From positions 4,278,001-4,342,000 of the forward strand of contig OY292280.1 of the NCBI GenBank assembly GCA_958496175.1: a stretch of 64,000 bases of DNA. The letters run 5' to 3'. The notes under the pieces were generated by a model that saw only the letters and a program-made list of their open reading frames with translations, had not been told where the DNA came from and made no database searches. Below are positions 37,172-49,871 of the stretch, piece after piece; positions within the stretch are counted from its first letter, which is position 1, and each line of letters starts with the position of its first letter. Position numbers and translations under genes: made by a program. The stretch comes from Sisyra terminalis (lineage: Eukaryota > Arthropoda > Insecta > Neuroptera > Sisyridae).

Positions 37172-37684
37172 AGTCCAGAACAGTTCTGAATTTGCATTGT
37201 AAGATTTACCGAAATAAAAAGATATATAAAAGGATAGTATTTGGAAAGTTTTCAGCATAAATTTAGAGGTAAGTAAGAAGACAATTCAGGTTGTTTAAGA
37301 TCGGTTTTTTTATTTAATCTTTTTATTATTCAATTAGCTACGTTTCGTTACTTATCGTAACTTCATCAGGCTTCTTGATTCACAAAAATAAAATTATTTT
37401 CAATTTGGTCAATAATAAATCAAAATAAATAATAAGTCAAAAATAAATCAAATTGAAAATATTTTATTTTTGTGAATCAAGAAGCCTGATGAAGTTACGA
37501 TAAGTAACGAAACGTAGCTAATTGAATAATAAAAATATTAAATAAAAAAAACCGATCTTAAACAACCTGAATTGTCTTCTTACTTACCTCTAAATTTATG
37601 TTGAAAACTTTCCAAATACTACCCTTTTATGTATTTTTTTATTTCGGTAAATCTTACAATGCAAATTCAGAACTGTTCTAGACT
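37172..37684. mobile_element. Large fold-back element, about 510 bp
   Basis: An almost perfect inverted repeat with arms of about 235 bp, starting AGTCCAGAACAGTTCTG and ending in the inverse. Each arm carries CTGATGAAGTTACGATAAGT followed by AACGAAACGTAGC, a hammerhead-like core. A related, interrupted element is at 44073-44811. Non-coding. Confidence 0.75.
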
Positions 37685-38889
37685 AATTAAACAACCTGAA
37701 TTGTCTTCTTATTTAAAAAAATAAAAGCTGAGATCTGAATTTTATCATCTATTTAGAGATAAGGAGCTGGACCTAATTAGTGTAGGCTTTGATTCCAATT
37801 CCGGAACTATTTTTTTTTCAAAATTAAAGTTCCAGCTCCATCTTCTGAGCTAATGTTTGACTTTAGCTCCACTTCCGGTTTAAATTCTATAAATTTATTT
37901 TTGAGTCTTTAGTCGCTACCAATTGAAATTCAAAGTTATTGCATGGAAATTTGGTAACAAGTCCTGTTGAAGCTTTAAATTTTTAATTATATAACTACTT
38001 GACAGTTAAAAATGATATTCTTTTCGAGTCACTCATAAAATTTCACATAGATGGCGTTTCCCCGCATATACGAAATATTTGACATTTGAAATTTATCTAT
38101 CCGAATTTTACTATTCCAGAACTAAAAAAAGAGATATTTTAATGTAATTTATGAACTATTAGTATCGTTTCAAAAGTTATTACTTTTTTTTTTGTATTTC
38201 AAACATCCTAAAATATAAAAATTTTGATTAGAAAAGTCGCACCGTAGAAAATTGGAGTTTGTCTTGAAAATTCGAAGTATTATATAATTGATCTAATCAA
38301 AAGTTTTTGGCAATAATTCGTTTAGAAATCGAAATTAATTTTTATAAGGGGCACCAAATGTGGCATTCTAGTAATTTGTAATCCGCTAATTGTGGAGTAG
38401 TTAGCGGTTTTAATTACTGATGAAAAAAGTTTTGTTAGTAAATAATTGTTAAATTTATTTAATGGTGACAGAACTGTTTAAGTTGTACATTAATCGAAAG
38501 ACTATTGAAGATTGTTCGTTAATCTTCGTCAATTTTAAAATGAGAAGTATATAAACGATAACTTGAGGATTCAAATCGAAAATCAAGAGGTTTCGTATTT
38601 CGATTGCCGAAACAATTGGCATCAATTGATTTCAACGCAATCCAATGAAAGTTCAACATGATATACATACACAATATAAATATTAAAATATTGATAAAAC
38701 GATTTTTCTCACTTTTGTTTTAATACGCTTGGTAATAAATTAATTTTCCATCGACAATGCAAGAGCGCTTTGGTTCCAACAAATATTAGACTTTATCACG
38801 ATATATGACTTTATAAAAAGAAAAACTTTCAAAAGTTCTTTTGGCAATAATAGGTGAATCAAACCTTATTTGTTGTTCATTGGAAATAT

Positions 38890-39502
38890 TCACGAGGACC
38901 GTTCGTGGTCACTGGCCGAAGATTGGCTGCTATGGCCATTGCCATTGCAGGAAGTATGTGGAGGAGTTCTTGTGAGTTTTCTTCGCTTTTTCTTTTTGTG
39001 GGATGAAAGCGACTCTTGACCACTGTCTTCGTAGGGTGAGGTATATATCGAAGAGGATACACATTCCGAATCGGAACTGGAACTGGTATTACTCGAACTA
39101 TCGGATGCCACTCCGGACGATTTACCAATGTCGATTTTGGACGCCACCGCAGCCAATTCTGGTTCCACGTCGCATAACGTTTGGTACCACCTACAATTAA
39201 CCAAAATTCACAGTTATATTAACTACGCATGCGCAACAAAATGGCCACCTCAAAAATTCATTACACAATCACCATTTCTATCGGCTGTTTATGAAAAAAA
39301 ATTACTTTGAAACTAGAGTAAAAAGCATTTAAAAATATTTTTCTAATGATATTGAATGATATTTCATCGGAAATGTGTATTTAGATTTCAAATTTACGGC
39401 TGAAAATTTCCAAAAATCAAAAGCCATAATGTGGAAAAAAATATCATAATATGATATGGATAGTTTCCTAGTTTCCGATGATATGTAGAAAACCATAGAC
39501 TA

Positions 39503-39535
<33 letters not shown>

Positions 39536-42500
39536 TAGGGTGGTCCTTATTTAGGGTTTGTTCGATTTTTTTTCATGATAGTCCCAAATCGGTTCTAAAT
39601 CTATTAAAAAAATTCATGCCAAGTTGTAGCTCTTAATTTTAATCCGACCTCCCCAACAGCCAAAGTTTTAAATGGAAATAACACGGGAAAAGTTCTGTTG
39701 ATTTTTTGATATTTTTTTTCATCATGAAATAATGAACAAATGTCGACCAATGCCAATTCTTATAGCAAATTTAATGCTCTATAAAAAAGGTCTCTTATGA
39801 TTTTTTGCTAACTCTAACGGTTTCTGAGTTATTTAAGGTCATAGTTGAAGCTTGAGTCAATTTTACGATTTTTCTATTTCTACCGTCGTTTATTGATTTA
39901 AAAATGAAAAAAAGATAATAATTCTTAACTGGAATTGTCTGGAATTGTTTGCATTTTTCTGGAAATAAATAAAGCGATTTATTAAAGTTTCATACTTCCG
40001 AGAAAGTTTTGGTCGACCCCGAACAGTTTTGTGCCATACAACCGGGAAATTGGTTCGGCTGCAGAAATTCTGCGTAACGGCAACGGTATGATCCAGGTTG
40101 AGGACAACGTGCCACCATCCTCCAGGAACAAACACTGTTTCCCCAGGACGTTGCAAAATTTCGATCGGCTTACAATCCTGTGGCCAGCTGGCTTCTTTTG
40201 TTTTCGGGTAGATCAAATCGAACCAAACAATCGCTTCGTCTCTTTGTTTCCCACCCATTTGTGGGGTCACCTGGAATTTTATAGAATTAATAAAACGTGG
40301 ATTAATTAGTGGAGAATGGGTTCACGGACTTTTAGCAGTTCTTTTGGAGTGTGGGTGGGGAAAAGGCACCATCGTTTGTGTCCGGCGACTAAGGCATTCC
40401 AGGCACTTGTCCCAAGTGGATCTATGTGGATTCCCGTTCCAGAACGAGCTGGACCCATTACGAACCATCGGAATGGAGGTCGACGGGACTCCCCCGCGTG
40501 TTGGAAAAGATCATCCCGAAAATACACGGGAGTTACATAGTCTTGTAATAATTTCGTTCTACGAGGATGCTTTAAAAAAACAAATTTTGTTTATCATATT
40601 TTTACGTTACGCCACCTACGGCTATTAAGGCCTGGTTAATACATCTTTTAAGGCTAAGATTAATCATAAATAGAACTAGTAATTACTTATTTTTTGTATC
40701 TATTTAATGCCCAATCTTTCAAACCCATTCCAGAAAATTGGTAACGATTATATGCACGAATTTCATACTTGTATATACCAAAAGATATCATTTTTTATAA
40801 TCTTTATAGTCTCCATAACAGAAGAATTTTTTTTTTGTTTCTTCTGGTCAACGACGCATTATATAAACAATCTATAAGGATATTTTTGTAGAAAAACAAA
40901 CGTTCTACAAAAACAGTTTGCCATAGTATTCTTAAAACCCTTTTTTTTTTCAAAAAGTTGCAAATTTCAATTATAAAGTAGGATTCATACTTCATTTAGA
41001 AGCTTTTGTTGTTTAGAAAATTTAATACTAAGGAAAACAGTAAAATGGATTTGAAGTTTTCCGGCCATACAATACATGTATAATTTCCATTTTAAGCCTA
41101 CTGGTGGCTGAGTGGTTTAGATGACCGCTCCAAAACTGGTAGGTAGTGGGTTTGCTCCTTGTGTCAAGCAAATTTCCAATTTTTCTCGATAACAAATTTC
41201 ATTAACCCTAGAATCGCTAAAAGACCTTAGTAGTTATAAAGTGACAGTAAATAACAATTAAAAAAATCCACTTTACAATTACTAATAGCATTAAATAGTT
41301 GTACAACTAAAGATTATAATTTTTTTTATGTAGAGCTTTAAATTCCCTAAGAAATGCTTATAGATTTTTATATAACTTCGTTACCTATTTGTAAAAATAG
41401 AAGTAAACAATAATTTTTCTGTTATGGATTTTTCTTCTGAAAGAATTTTAGTAGAAGTTTATGGTTTGGTGGAAAAAAAAATCACTCACTAGTACGTACA
41501 GTCGACAACCCTGGCGAATAAAAAACGTTCATTCGTGGAATGGTTACAAAATATTACCCATTCCGCGGAATGGTCATTAGATGTGCTATTCATATAAAAT
41601 AATACATAAACAGGCCTTAACATTCGCAGATACTTAACATTAACTAATACTCAAACATCTCAAAATCAATGCAAGTGCAATTTTTAAATACTAAATGTTA
41701 TATTTTAACGATCGACAAATTTCTTGCAACAATTTCTTCTTAGCCATCAAGCTGTAAACCCTTAACCCAAAATGACCGAAGAAATAACACACAAATTACT
41801 CATATCTTTGAATAGATTGCATAATTTTGGAGTTGGTGATCCACCACCTTCCAACACCCTCTATATTTTCCATCAATAACCAGCATTATATAAACAATGA
41901 AATACAAATGTTTTGAATAAATATTTTTATTTATTGTCCTTTTAAATTTATTATTCCAATTGTGAAGCTTAATATTAACTTCTTAACACATAGTTCTTTG
42001 TACAAGAGATTTCAAAAAATTGTTTTATAAATGTGAGAATAGCAAGGATCCGACCCTTGTCAAAAAACAATTGAATTCAAATCTTAGAGGAACTAATATT
42101 GATGATTTAAAGCTTTTTATCTTGACTAGCTTAGAAATGGTTTGAAATTTCCAATTTTCCATCAAACTGTGAAAATTCACACTTATGGCGGCGTTACATC
42201 TTGATTAGGGTGATTTTTTTTTACTTTTTTTTTTTTGGTCCCATCGTGAAATTTTGTTGGAAATACCAAAAAAAAAAAATCTCTGAAAGTTTGAGCCCTT
42301 AATATTAATTTTAAGTTCTCGACCAAGACGTGTAAAGATTTCCCATTGAAAATACACGGAAACTCTGATTTTTTATTTTTAAATTTCTATATCTCAGCGG
42401 AATTTCATGGGATCGCTTTTACCGAAAATGGTTTTTTCTCAGAATTAAACGCTCTACAAAAGTGCCCATTGCGACAAAGTCCAAACTCACACCGGTGAGG

Positions 42501-45500
42501 TAGTACGGGTCACTGAACCTGATTTTTCCATAAAATTCAAGACTTAATATCTCGTTTAATATTGATCTTCGCGATTTAGTCTACAGGAACTTTTTTGTAG
42601 GAAATCAAATTCTCTACAAGTTTTTCATTTATAATTTTTCCGTAGCTCTTGTTATTTACGAGATAAATGCAAAAAAACGCGAATTTTATGGAAAAATCAG
42701 GTTCAGTGGCCCGTACTACCTCACCGGTGTGAGTTACGACTTTGTCGCAATGGGCACTTTTGTAGAGCGTTTAGTTCTGAGAAAAAACCATCTTCGGTAA
42801 AAGCGATCCCATGAAATGCCGCTGAGATATAGAAACCCTATTGTAATATGCATGGAATCGATGCGGATGGAGTGAGAGAAACTATATCACCGCCCCAACG
42901 CCAAAACTTCTCATCGATCAGCAATCTAAATATATTAAATTATTAGCGACCAGATGCTCGGGAATTGGAACAGAAATTTTTCGTATGAGGATTATTATTC
43001 ACTAGTGTACGGCCGGTCTTAGTAAAATAATCACTTTTTTTCACATTTAAAACAATTGTTGGAAAAAACGGCTGTGTTAAGTATTAAATTGAGCTTTAAA
43101 ATAGTTTCATACAATGAATGTTTTACAAAAATTGTACTTTCAATGAACATGCAAATTGGTTGGAAAGTAAATTGCAAGCAAAATGGAATAGTTTTCATTG
43201 ATTTGATCACAAAAGCAATGCATGTTTTTGGTCTTGTCCGGTGCGATACTCATAAAATCTCATTTTCTCCATCTGAAAAGTGTTTTTTTGAAAACGATTT
43301 TATACTGCAATGTTATGAAAAAATTTCAAATGGAAAACAAGTCAAGCATTGTACTACTAATATAGTGAAGGTAAAATATTAATCACTACAATAATTGGTT
43401 AATCTTTTAATGGTTAGTCTACAATCTACACCTTAACCATTCAAGTGCATTTTAGTTTAGTGCAAGGTACAAAACAACTAGTTTTGTATATCATTTTTGT
43501 CCAAAACCACAATTTGTATCAATATTTCAATAGCTTTTAAATACATAAAGGTTTTATTTCTATTTAAACATATTACTTCTCGTACTGGCTTTTATCTTTC
43601 AAAAATCCAAAAATATACATTGTTTTATTCCGATGACATTACAACAAAATCTTAGTGCTTTTGGTTGGCTTCTTTGTCTTTCACATAAAGTTAAACCAGA
43701 ATCGTTTAATTTGGAAAGTAATACAAGTCATTTGGGCATTTGATAAAATTAAATTATAGTAAGTGTTTTACTCTCTGCTATTATAGTATGTTAATTCAAT
43801 TTCACTAATGTGAATAAGTATCAAATACCGGCGACTTCGTCTGAGTGACGTATATATTGACAATATTGTATCCATTATAGTAGATTTTTATAGATCTGTT
43901 GGGATCTATTAACCAAAATTTTGATAAAATTATAGAATTCGAATCGAAATATTTTTAGTGCACAATTCGATTAACTCCTTAACGTATAAAAAATCTTAAA
44001 TTTAAGTGTCAAACCTCTTGTTATAGTTGTAACTTTATATGTTTGTAATAACTGTTCTGATTTTTTTTTTAATAAGAAGACAATTCAGGTTGTTTAAGAT
44101 CGGCTTTTCTTTTATTTAATATTTTTAGCTAATATAATTAACTCCATAGTCAAAATAAGATTTTTTCCGCTGACTTTGAACAGTTATACTGTGTATACAA
44201 TATATAAAATATATTGCAGTCCAATTTATGTAGTATAATTTAACATAATAATATACAAATTTAATATACACTGATGAAGCCCAACTAACATCCAACCGCG
44301 CGTTATTCAAAAATAGGTCCACCCATTTAAACTTTCTTTTTACACTATTTTTTTTAAAATTTATACAGCAAATTAGAATATATCCCACTTAGTTGGGCTC
44401 ATTAGGCGCCACTGAATTTACATGTAATGTGTATGGGTAGTGTGTAATTTTTTTATTTATTTATTGAATTTAAATTGAAAATATTTTATTTTTGTGAATC
44501 AAGGTATTTTATTAATTAATTTTATTATTATATATTTAATTATTTATAAAAATATCTCTTAAAATATTTGTCATATTTTGAAATTTTGAGTTTGTTATTA
44601 TTATTTAATTACAAATATTTTATATTATCTATATTATATGTATATTATTATAGTTTTGAAATTTATGTATGATTGACATATTTTGTAATTATTTTAATTT
44701 TTTTATAGAAGCCTGAAGAAGTTACGATGCGTAACGAAACATAGCTATTTGAATAATAAAAATGTTAAATAAAAAAACCGATCTTAAACAACCTGAATTG
44801 TCTTCTTATTAAAAAAAATAAAAGCTGATATCTGAATTTTATCATCTACTGTTCTGAATTATAAAAATTAACATTTCAAATGAAAAATGGGTCTTTGGAT
44901 TATAAATAATCTATTGCAGAGGCCATTTTGATTAATTTTTCAAGTTTTAATACTATGGAGTTAATCGTTTTGTACACTAAACGACTAATATATAGAGCAA
45001 AGCTTTTCACTATTGCGCCACTAATATAGGCAACTACGTAATGTTTGTACGTATTGCAAAATGCCTATACCACAAAAATTTATACTTTTGAATTTTCTAT
45101 AGCTTGCTAAGTATTGTTTTAAATAAAAGAAAGTAAGGCAATTTATGTGCATAGGCATGTGTATTTTTCGTATGCGTTAGTTTTGCAGGTTGAGGTCCCT
45201 TTTAGGTCGGTTAAATCTAGCGACGTTGCATTTTCTACTTTATTTTTAAATTAGTTCTAATATATCCATAATATTTAAGTCCTTGTCTTTTTGAATATAA
45301 TAATTAAATTGTTAGCAATAAGGACGAATTGTTAATTAAAAATTAAGTCCATATTTCCCACAATTTAGTTCTAATATAGTTTAGTTTTGTCGTTTATGGC
45401 TAAATTTAATTATCGCCGATATATTCGCGGATTAAACTTAAACAGTGGTTCTAACCAAAAATATTTCTAAATCCTGATTTTACAGCTATTCACCGGAAAG

Positions 45501-47519
45501 AAGCTTAAAAGATCATTAACTTGGTATGTAAGCAAGCTTTCGAAGAATAAGTCATCCATGAAAGAGGAAAATAAAATTTCCGGGATACCGGAAATATATA
45601 GTGTACCAATTAAGTATGCATTAACAAAAACATTCACATCCTTTCGCATATATATCGTAAATGAGAATGCGTAACAAACGAACTCAGCTACATTTCATGT
45701 TGGAGATTGTGGCAGGAATACTCAAATAAAGTGTTATTTCTCAGAAAAAATAATTAGTAAAAAACTATTATAATTGATGCATTTCAACTTAAATTATGAT
45801 CAATTGAAATAATATTTAGTAACGTTCAAATATTTCATTATTTTTTCAAATGTAGTAAATACATAATATCATATTTTTTAATACCGTAAGAGGAAAGTGA
45901 AAAAACTTTCCAACCATATGTTACACAATTTTGTCATTATTTTTTTCTTTTTCATCTCAGTATTACGCAGGCAATACCTTCTCTGTTTACTTTTATTAAA
46001 TACTACAAAGCCTATATTTTGTACATAGCTCTGGTAAGACCAATGCTCACGTATGCTGCACCATACTGGAGTTTTACTAGTAAAAAACCAATCTTAAAAA
46101 ACTCCAGGTGACACAAAACAAATTTTTAAGATTTGGTCTAAATGCCCCCAGGTATACAATGATTAAACAACTACATGAAGATGGAAACCTTCCAATGATA
46201 AAAATAAGTGCTGGGTTTTTTAAGGTCGTTTTTCCCAGTGATCTGAGACAGATATCTTAAAATATTTATATAGTTAAGAATCATATTATTTTTTCTATTT
46301 TCTAAGTTGTTGAAAGGCAAAGACATGCGTCTAGAACTTTTACTATTATATTATTTTATTTCTTTTATTGTATATATATTGTTACTGTAGATTAGACCAA
46401 TAAAAAACTTTTATTATTATTACAAAGCCTATAGTGACTGGAACATTATTTTCTATTTTGATACCAAATTTCATTATAATCGGTTCATCCGTTCTTTAGT
46501 TAAAAGAAGACATACATGCAGAGAATCTTGAAACAAATATTCATCCTAAAATTGAATCAAAAATTAAAATGTTTACACAGGTTTAAGTATGATATATGTT
46601 AGTATAGTTAAGGCGGTTTAAAACCTGGGTTTTAATATGCAGCATATGTTTACAGGACTAAACTATACCGTAGCCCAGACTTGTTTATGTTGTAAAATTG
46701 TAAACTTCATTCAAATTTTACGGATTCTGGAAAGCTTTAGTACGAGAAGTGCAATGCTGTGAAAATGGCGATCTTTTCACTCTAATGGTTAAGAAGAAAA
46801 TGTTAGTGTATAGAAGTGGATGCTGAAGACTTATTTAGTATTTACCTCTCCATAGCTACTATCAAATATATACAAAGGACTATCGTCCTGCGTTGTCATC
46901 ATATATTCTACATAATATTTCATTTTCATTTTGACACTGTAGCCGTCGTTATCTTCGCCACATTTAAACTTTTGGTTCCGGTATTTCTTTGCTAATCGCC
47001 GTAATGTCCATTTGAATTTGGCTCTCCAGTTGGTTTGTGCGTTAAGGATAACACAAGGTTTGTATGGACTTTCGTATTTGGCAATGAATTCACGCGGGGA
47101 TACAAACCGAGCATCTATTCGGTCTACATTTTCCACGACTTTTGTAAAATCGTTAAAGCGTTCCGCATAACCCAGCTGGGTCCATGATCCGGGTGTATTC
47201 AATTCTATACAACAAATAAAACGGTAGATAACTAATTAGATGTTAATTACACTAAATTTCACAATTCTCATTTGAATTACGCAACAATTGTAAAGAAAAT
47301 AGTATCACAAAAAAAATTTTTTTTTCTAATTTGTCACATTTGTTATTAATATATAAAATTATTTTTTTATAAAAGATATTGTAAAGATTTACAATAAATT
47401 GTGTAGGTTTTTTTTTTGTTAAAGTTAGGTTATGGTAGAATAAGCTTACCGGGTCGGGCTCGTTTTTTCACTTCTCGAATTCGTCGTCTTGCCCGTGATT
47501 TTGTTTGCAAATCTGTCAT
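38890..47519 (-). CDS. JMJD6: JMJD6, JmjC-domain lysyl hydroxylase/arginine demethylase, 5 exons
   Basis: A nuclear 2-oxoglutarate and Fe(II)-dependent oxygenase that hydroxylates lysines in splicing factors; arginine demethylation is also reported. Exons: 47519-47450, 47204-46846, 40569-40330, 40270-39996 and 39190-38890, giving 414 aa (human 403). The basic N-terminus ([17 protein letters not shown]) fits nuclear localisation. Conserved segments include [20 protein letters not shown] and [17 protein letters not shown], which contains the HxD iron ligands. [10 protein letters not shown] supplies the third iron ligand, and [20 protein letters not shown] follows. The C-terminus is Ser-rich ([15 protein letters not shown]) with a basic patch HKKKKRRK, as in JMJD6. 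Intron 2 spans 6.3 kb and is full of transposons. Exon 3 uses a weak donor AAA|GTCCGT. COX5A diverges from its start 624 bp away. Confidence 0.96.
39503..39533. repeat. (TA)n microsatellite
   Basis: About 15 TA repeats in JMJD6 intron 4. Confidence 0.85.
39534..39880. other. Intron sequence of transposon character
   Basis: The stretch after CTAGGGTGGTCCTTATTTAG has a style (short inverted ends, AAAGTTTTAAATGGAAATA) shared with 42180-42384. I infer a degraded DNA transposon but cannot assign it. Confidence 0.3.
41095..41267 (+). mobile_element. tRNA-derived SINE, complete
   Basis: Head AGCCTACTGGTGGCTGAGTG, a B-box region GTGGGTTTGCTCC (degenerate), then the family 3' module with TTAACCCTAGAATCGCTAAA and TAAAGTGACAGTAAATAAC, and an A-tail. 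It lies in JMJD6 intron 2 on the opposite strand. Confidence 0.65.
42384..42836. mobile_element. Fold-back element with arms of about 155 bp
   Basis: TTTCTATATCTCAGCGG at the left and its inverse at 42820-42836 bound two near-identical inverted arms containing AGTGCCCATTGCGACAAAGT and TCACACCGGTGAGGTAGTAC. A loop of about 140 bp lies between. Sequence left of it (42180-42383) appears to belong to the same degraded transposon type as 39534-39880. Confidence 0.6.
43056..43382 (+). other. Unassigned 108-codon open frame in JMJD6 intron 2
   Basis: The frame is antisense to JMJD6 and starts with ATG or a few bases later; it contains several Cys ([21 protein letters not shown]). No family recognised. 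In AT-rich DNA a 108-codon frame is longer than usual, but nothing else supports it. Confidence 0.2.
44073..44811. mobile_element. Second fold-back element (37172 type), interrupted by insertions
   Basis: The outer arms AAGAAGACAATTCAGGTTGT and its inverse match the element at 37172. The centre is replaced by a MITE-A left end (44138-44262), a small element with GAAGCCCAACTAA / TTAGTTGGGCTC ends (44272-44398) and AT-rich sequence. Confidence 0.6.
46013..46410 (+). mobile_element. Degenerate jockey-type LINE fragment
   Basis: Frame 46022 onward reads [17 protein letters not shown]; after a frameshift it reads [20 protein letters not shown] and [12 protein letters not shown]. These match the segment after the reverse transcriptase of jockey-like elements (ALVRPxLTYAxPxW, LxxLQxxQNKxLR). 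It is too decayed to be active. It ends in an AATAAAAAACTTTTATTATT-like 3' end. Confidence 0.65.
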
Positions 47520-48143
47520 TTTACCGACGACAAACCGATTGAATTTTTCTATAACCACTATTAATTAATAAATTGATTTTAAATTAAAACTTATTTGAGA
47601 AACTTTAATGTAAATGTAATGTGTGGATTATGTGAAGAGAGCGTTGCGCTCCACCAACTGCGCATGACTTTCGAAGCAACTTTTTTTCAAATGTTTCAAA
47701 TTGCCTTGCCCAAAAACGTCAAATCAATGGCTATCTTGATTATTGAAATTATTCCAACTTAAATTCATCAAACCTAAAAAGAAAATTAAGGCATACTTAT
47801 TTTAATAATTGTATTTGGAAATCAGTAATTTCATTGTTTCTTGCATTTCTTCCGTCATTGTTATTCGAAGACAATTGAGCTTGCGCTCCTTGCGTCATTT
47901 GCACGAATCAAAAATCGGCCAATGTTTGAATTGAAACAATTCCGAACCGTAACCCATATCTCCACGTATGGCGGCACAACTATTCGGAACTATTAGCAAC
48001 TGTTGGTGACAAAAGGTGGTCAAATCAAGGGCAAGTGTTAAGTTGGTAACATTGGATCAGTCACTTCATCGAGGACTGCTGCAGATTGTCTTGTCGAGAA
48101 AATCCAGATTATTTTATAGGAAGTTAAAGTTTTAATTGGAAAA
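47520..48143. promoter_or_regulatory. Bidirectional promoter region of JMJD6 and COX5A
   Basis: Only 624 bp separate the two start codons, so both promoters must be here unless distant 5' exons exist. TCAGTC at 48057-48062 fits the insect initiator consensus and would give COX5A a leader of about 85 nt. No TATA box is evident for COX5A. Confidence 0.4.
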
Positions 48144-48664
48144 ATGTTGCGATCAGTTGCTGGACGTTTGGGATCGGTTTTGAAAACGGCCTCGACTGTA
48201 CGAGTAGCTGGTACTCGGTTTATGTCCCGACATTCGACCGAATCCGATGAAGAATTCGATCATAGGTTTGTAGATTATATAATAATCATAACTAAATCAT
48301 TTCATCGATAAATCAATTATTTCTTCCATCTATTTCAAGATATGAACAATTTTTCAATCGTCCAGACATCGATGGTTGGGAAATCCGTAATGGAATGAAC
48401 GACTTATGTGGAATGGACTTGGTTCCTGACCCCAAAATCATAATCGCCGCATTAAAAGCATGCAGACGCGTCAACGATTACGCCCTTTGTATCCGTTGGT
48501 TGGAGGCTATCAAGAACAAATGTGGACCCCACGAAAAAACCATATTCCCATATGTCATCCAGGAAATCACGCCTACTTTGGAAGAACTGGGAATCGAAAC
48601 ACCCGATAAACTTGGTTACGATAAACCAGAACTTGCCCTCAAGTCCGTCTACGATATCCATTAA
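48144..48664 (+). CDS. COX5A: Cytochrome c oxidase subunit 5A, 2 exons
   Basis: A nuclear-encoded subunit of respiratory complex IV on the matrix side of the inner mitochondrial membrane. Exons 48144-48265 and 48340-48664 give 148 aa, the usual size. The N-terminus ([20 protein letters not shown]) is basic, Ser-rich and without acidic residues, typical of a mitochondrial targeting peptide. The mature part contains [40 protein letters not shown] and [17 protein letters not shown], the family signatures. The single intron is 74 nt. An AATAAA lies at 48683-48688, 20 nt past the stop. Confidence 0.97.
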
Positions 48665-48682
48665 CATTTTCACTATTTAATC

Positions 48683-48688
48683 AATAAA
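48683..48688 (+). terminator. Candidate polyadenylation signal of COX5A
   Basis: AATAAA 19 nt after the COX5A stop codon. Confidence 0.55.
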
Positions 48689-49065
48689 TCAACTAATTAC
48701 TAGTCTTAAACATTTTTTCACTAGGTCAAATACTTACGCTTTATTATCAAAAGTCTTTAAGACCTGTAATTAGTGTCGCTTGTAATTTAGTGAGTTTAGT
48801 AATGTTAATTAATTCCAAAAATGTATTTAAAAAATGGTCGCTATTATTGTTCTAGATAAAAAGTATTGTGGAACAAGTGGCCAATAAATTTATCTACGTA
48901 CTTGTGTCCTTTACTTGTTGCCTATATGTGATTTTACTCCATCTTTAGATTTTTCTCTGAACTATAAATCGTTTGTTATATCAATTTCCGGTTTAATTTC
49001 ATAGCAAATCATTCAGTTTTAAGACCTAATCAAGGTCTTCTGATGTTCATTTGTTTAATAAAGTG

Positions 49066-49215
49066 GGTTCAAGTACCTTTTAGATCCGTCAAATCTGGCA
49101 ACGTTACATTTTCTACTTTATTGTTAATTTAATTCAAGATTTCTTTTGTTAATTCAATTCTAATTTGAAAATGCAATGTTGGCAGATTTGACTGCTCTAA
49201 AATGGACTTAGGTCA
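49066..49215. mobile_element. MITE-B-related element, shortened
   Basis: Begins GGGTTCAAGTACCTTTTAGA with AAATCTGGCAACGTTACATT, and ends with the inverse arm GAAAATGCAATGTTGGCAGA and GGACTTAGGTC. Internally deleted compared with the 225-bp copies. Confidence 0.55.
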
Positions 49216-49448
49216 ATACACTTTAATCTAAAAGCAGTGAATAAACGAAATGGTGGAATATATCCAAAAATTTTGAATAATTCGTCTCTTTTTGATCAAA
49301 TTCAACTTTAATCTTAAGTCTTTACTTATACATATCATTTTTAACATCTATAATTTCGGTTTCGACGATTAATTGCCGAATTTCGTGAACTTTCGTGTGG
49401 TGTTTGGAGTGATGTATAATTAATCAAGGTAAAACATTTTTTTTTGTA

Positions 49449-49568
49449 TACGGATGGCTAAGTGGTCTAGGTGAACGCTCCAGAAGACGATAAGTTTTGG
49501 GTTGGATCCTCGTATCGAGCAAATTTTCGATATTTCTCGATTACGGATTTTTAATAACCCTAGAGTCC
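49449..49568 (+). mobile_element. tRNA-derived SINE, 3' truncated
   Basis: GGATGGCTAAGTGGTCTAGG (A box) and GGGTTGGATCCTCGTATCGA (B box), followed by TTCTCGATTACGGATTTTTA and AATAACCCTAGAGTC. Confidence 0.6.
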
Positions 49569-49774
49569 TTATAAATAATTTTGGTTGTAAAAATGGATTA
49601 TTCCTTTTTGATCAATCAACTTCTTTACTTATACATATTATTTTTAAACTCTGTTCCAAATTTCGGTTTCGGCAAACAATCTTCCCCAGTTTCGTTCGTG
49701 AACTTTCGTGTGGCGTTTGAAATTAATTTTCTTTAAATCATACAATTAATCAAGTGAAAACAAAATTTGTTTTT

Positions 49775-49871
49775 GCCTACTGGTGGTTGAGTGGTCTAGA
49801 TGTCCGCTCCAAAAACTGGTAAATTTTGAGTTCAATCCTTGTATCGGGCAAATTTTCGATATTTCTTGACA
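49775..49871 (+). mobile_element. tRNA-derived SINE, 3' truncated
   Basis: GCCTACTGGTGGTTGAGTGG and GAGTTCAATCCTTGTATCGG. Cut off within the CGATATTTCTTGA segment. Confidence 0.6.

Noticed and set aside
41095..41170. tRNA gene (GGTGGCTGAGTGG...)
   Set aside because: A and B boxes exist, but no cloverleaf with paired acceptor ends forms, and the unit continues into a dispersed tail with an A-run: it is a SINE.
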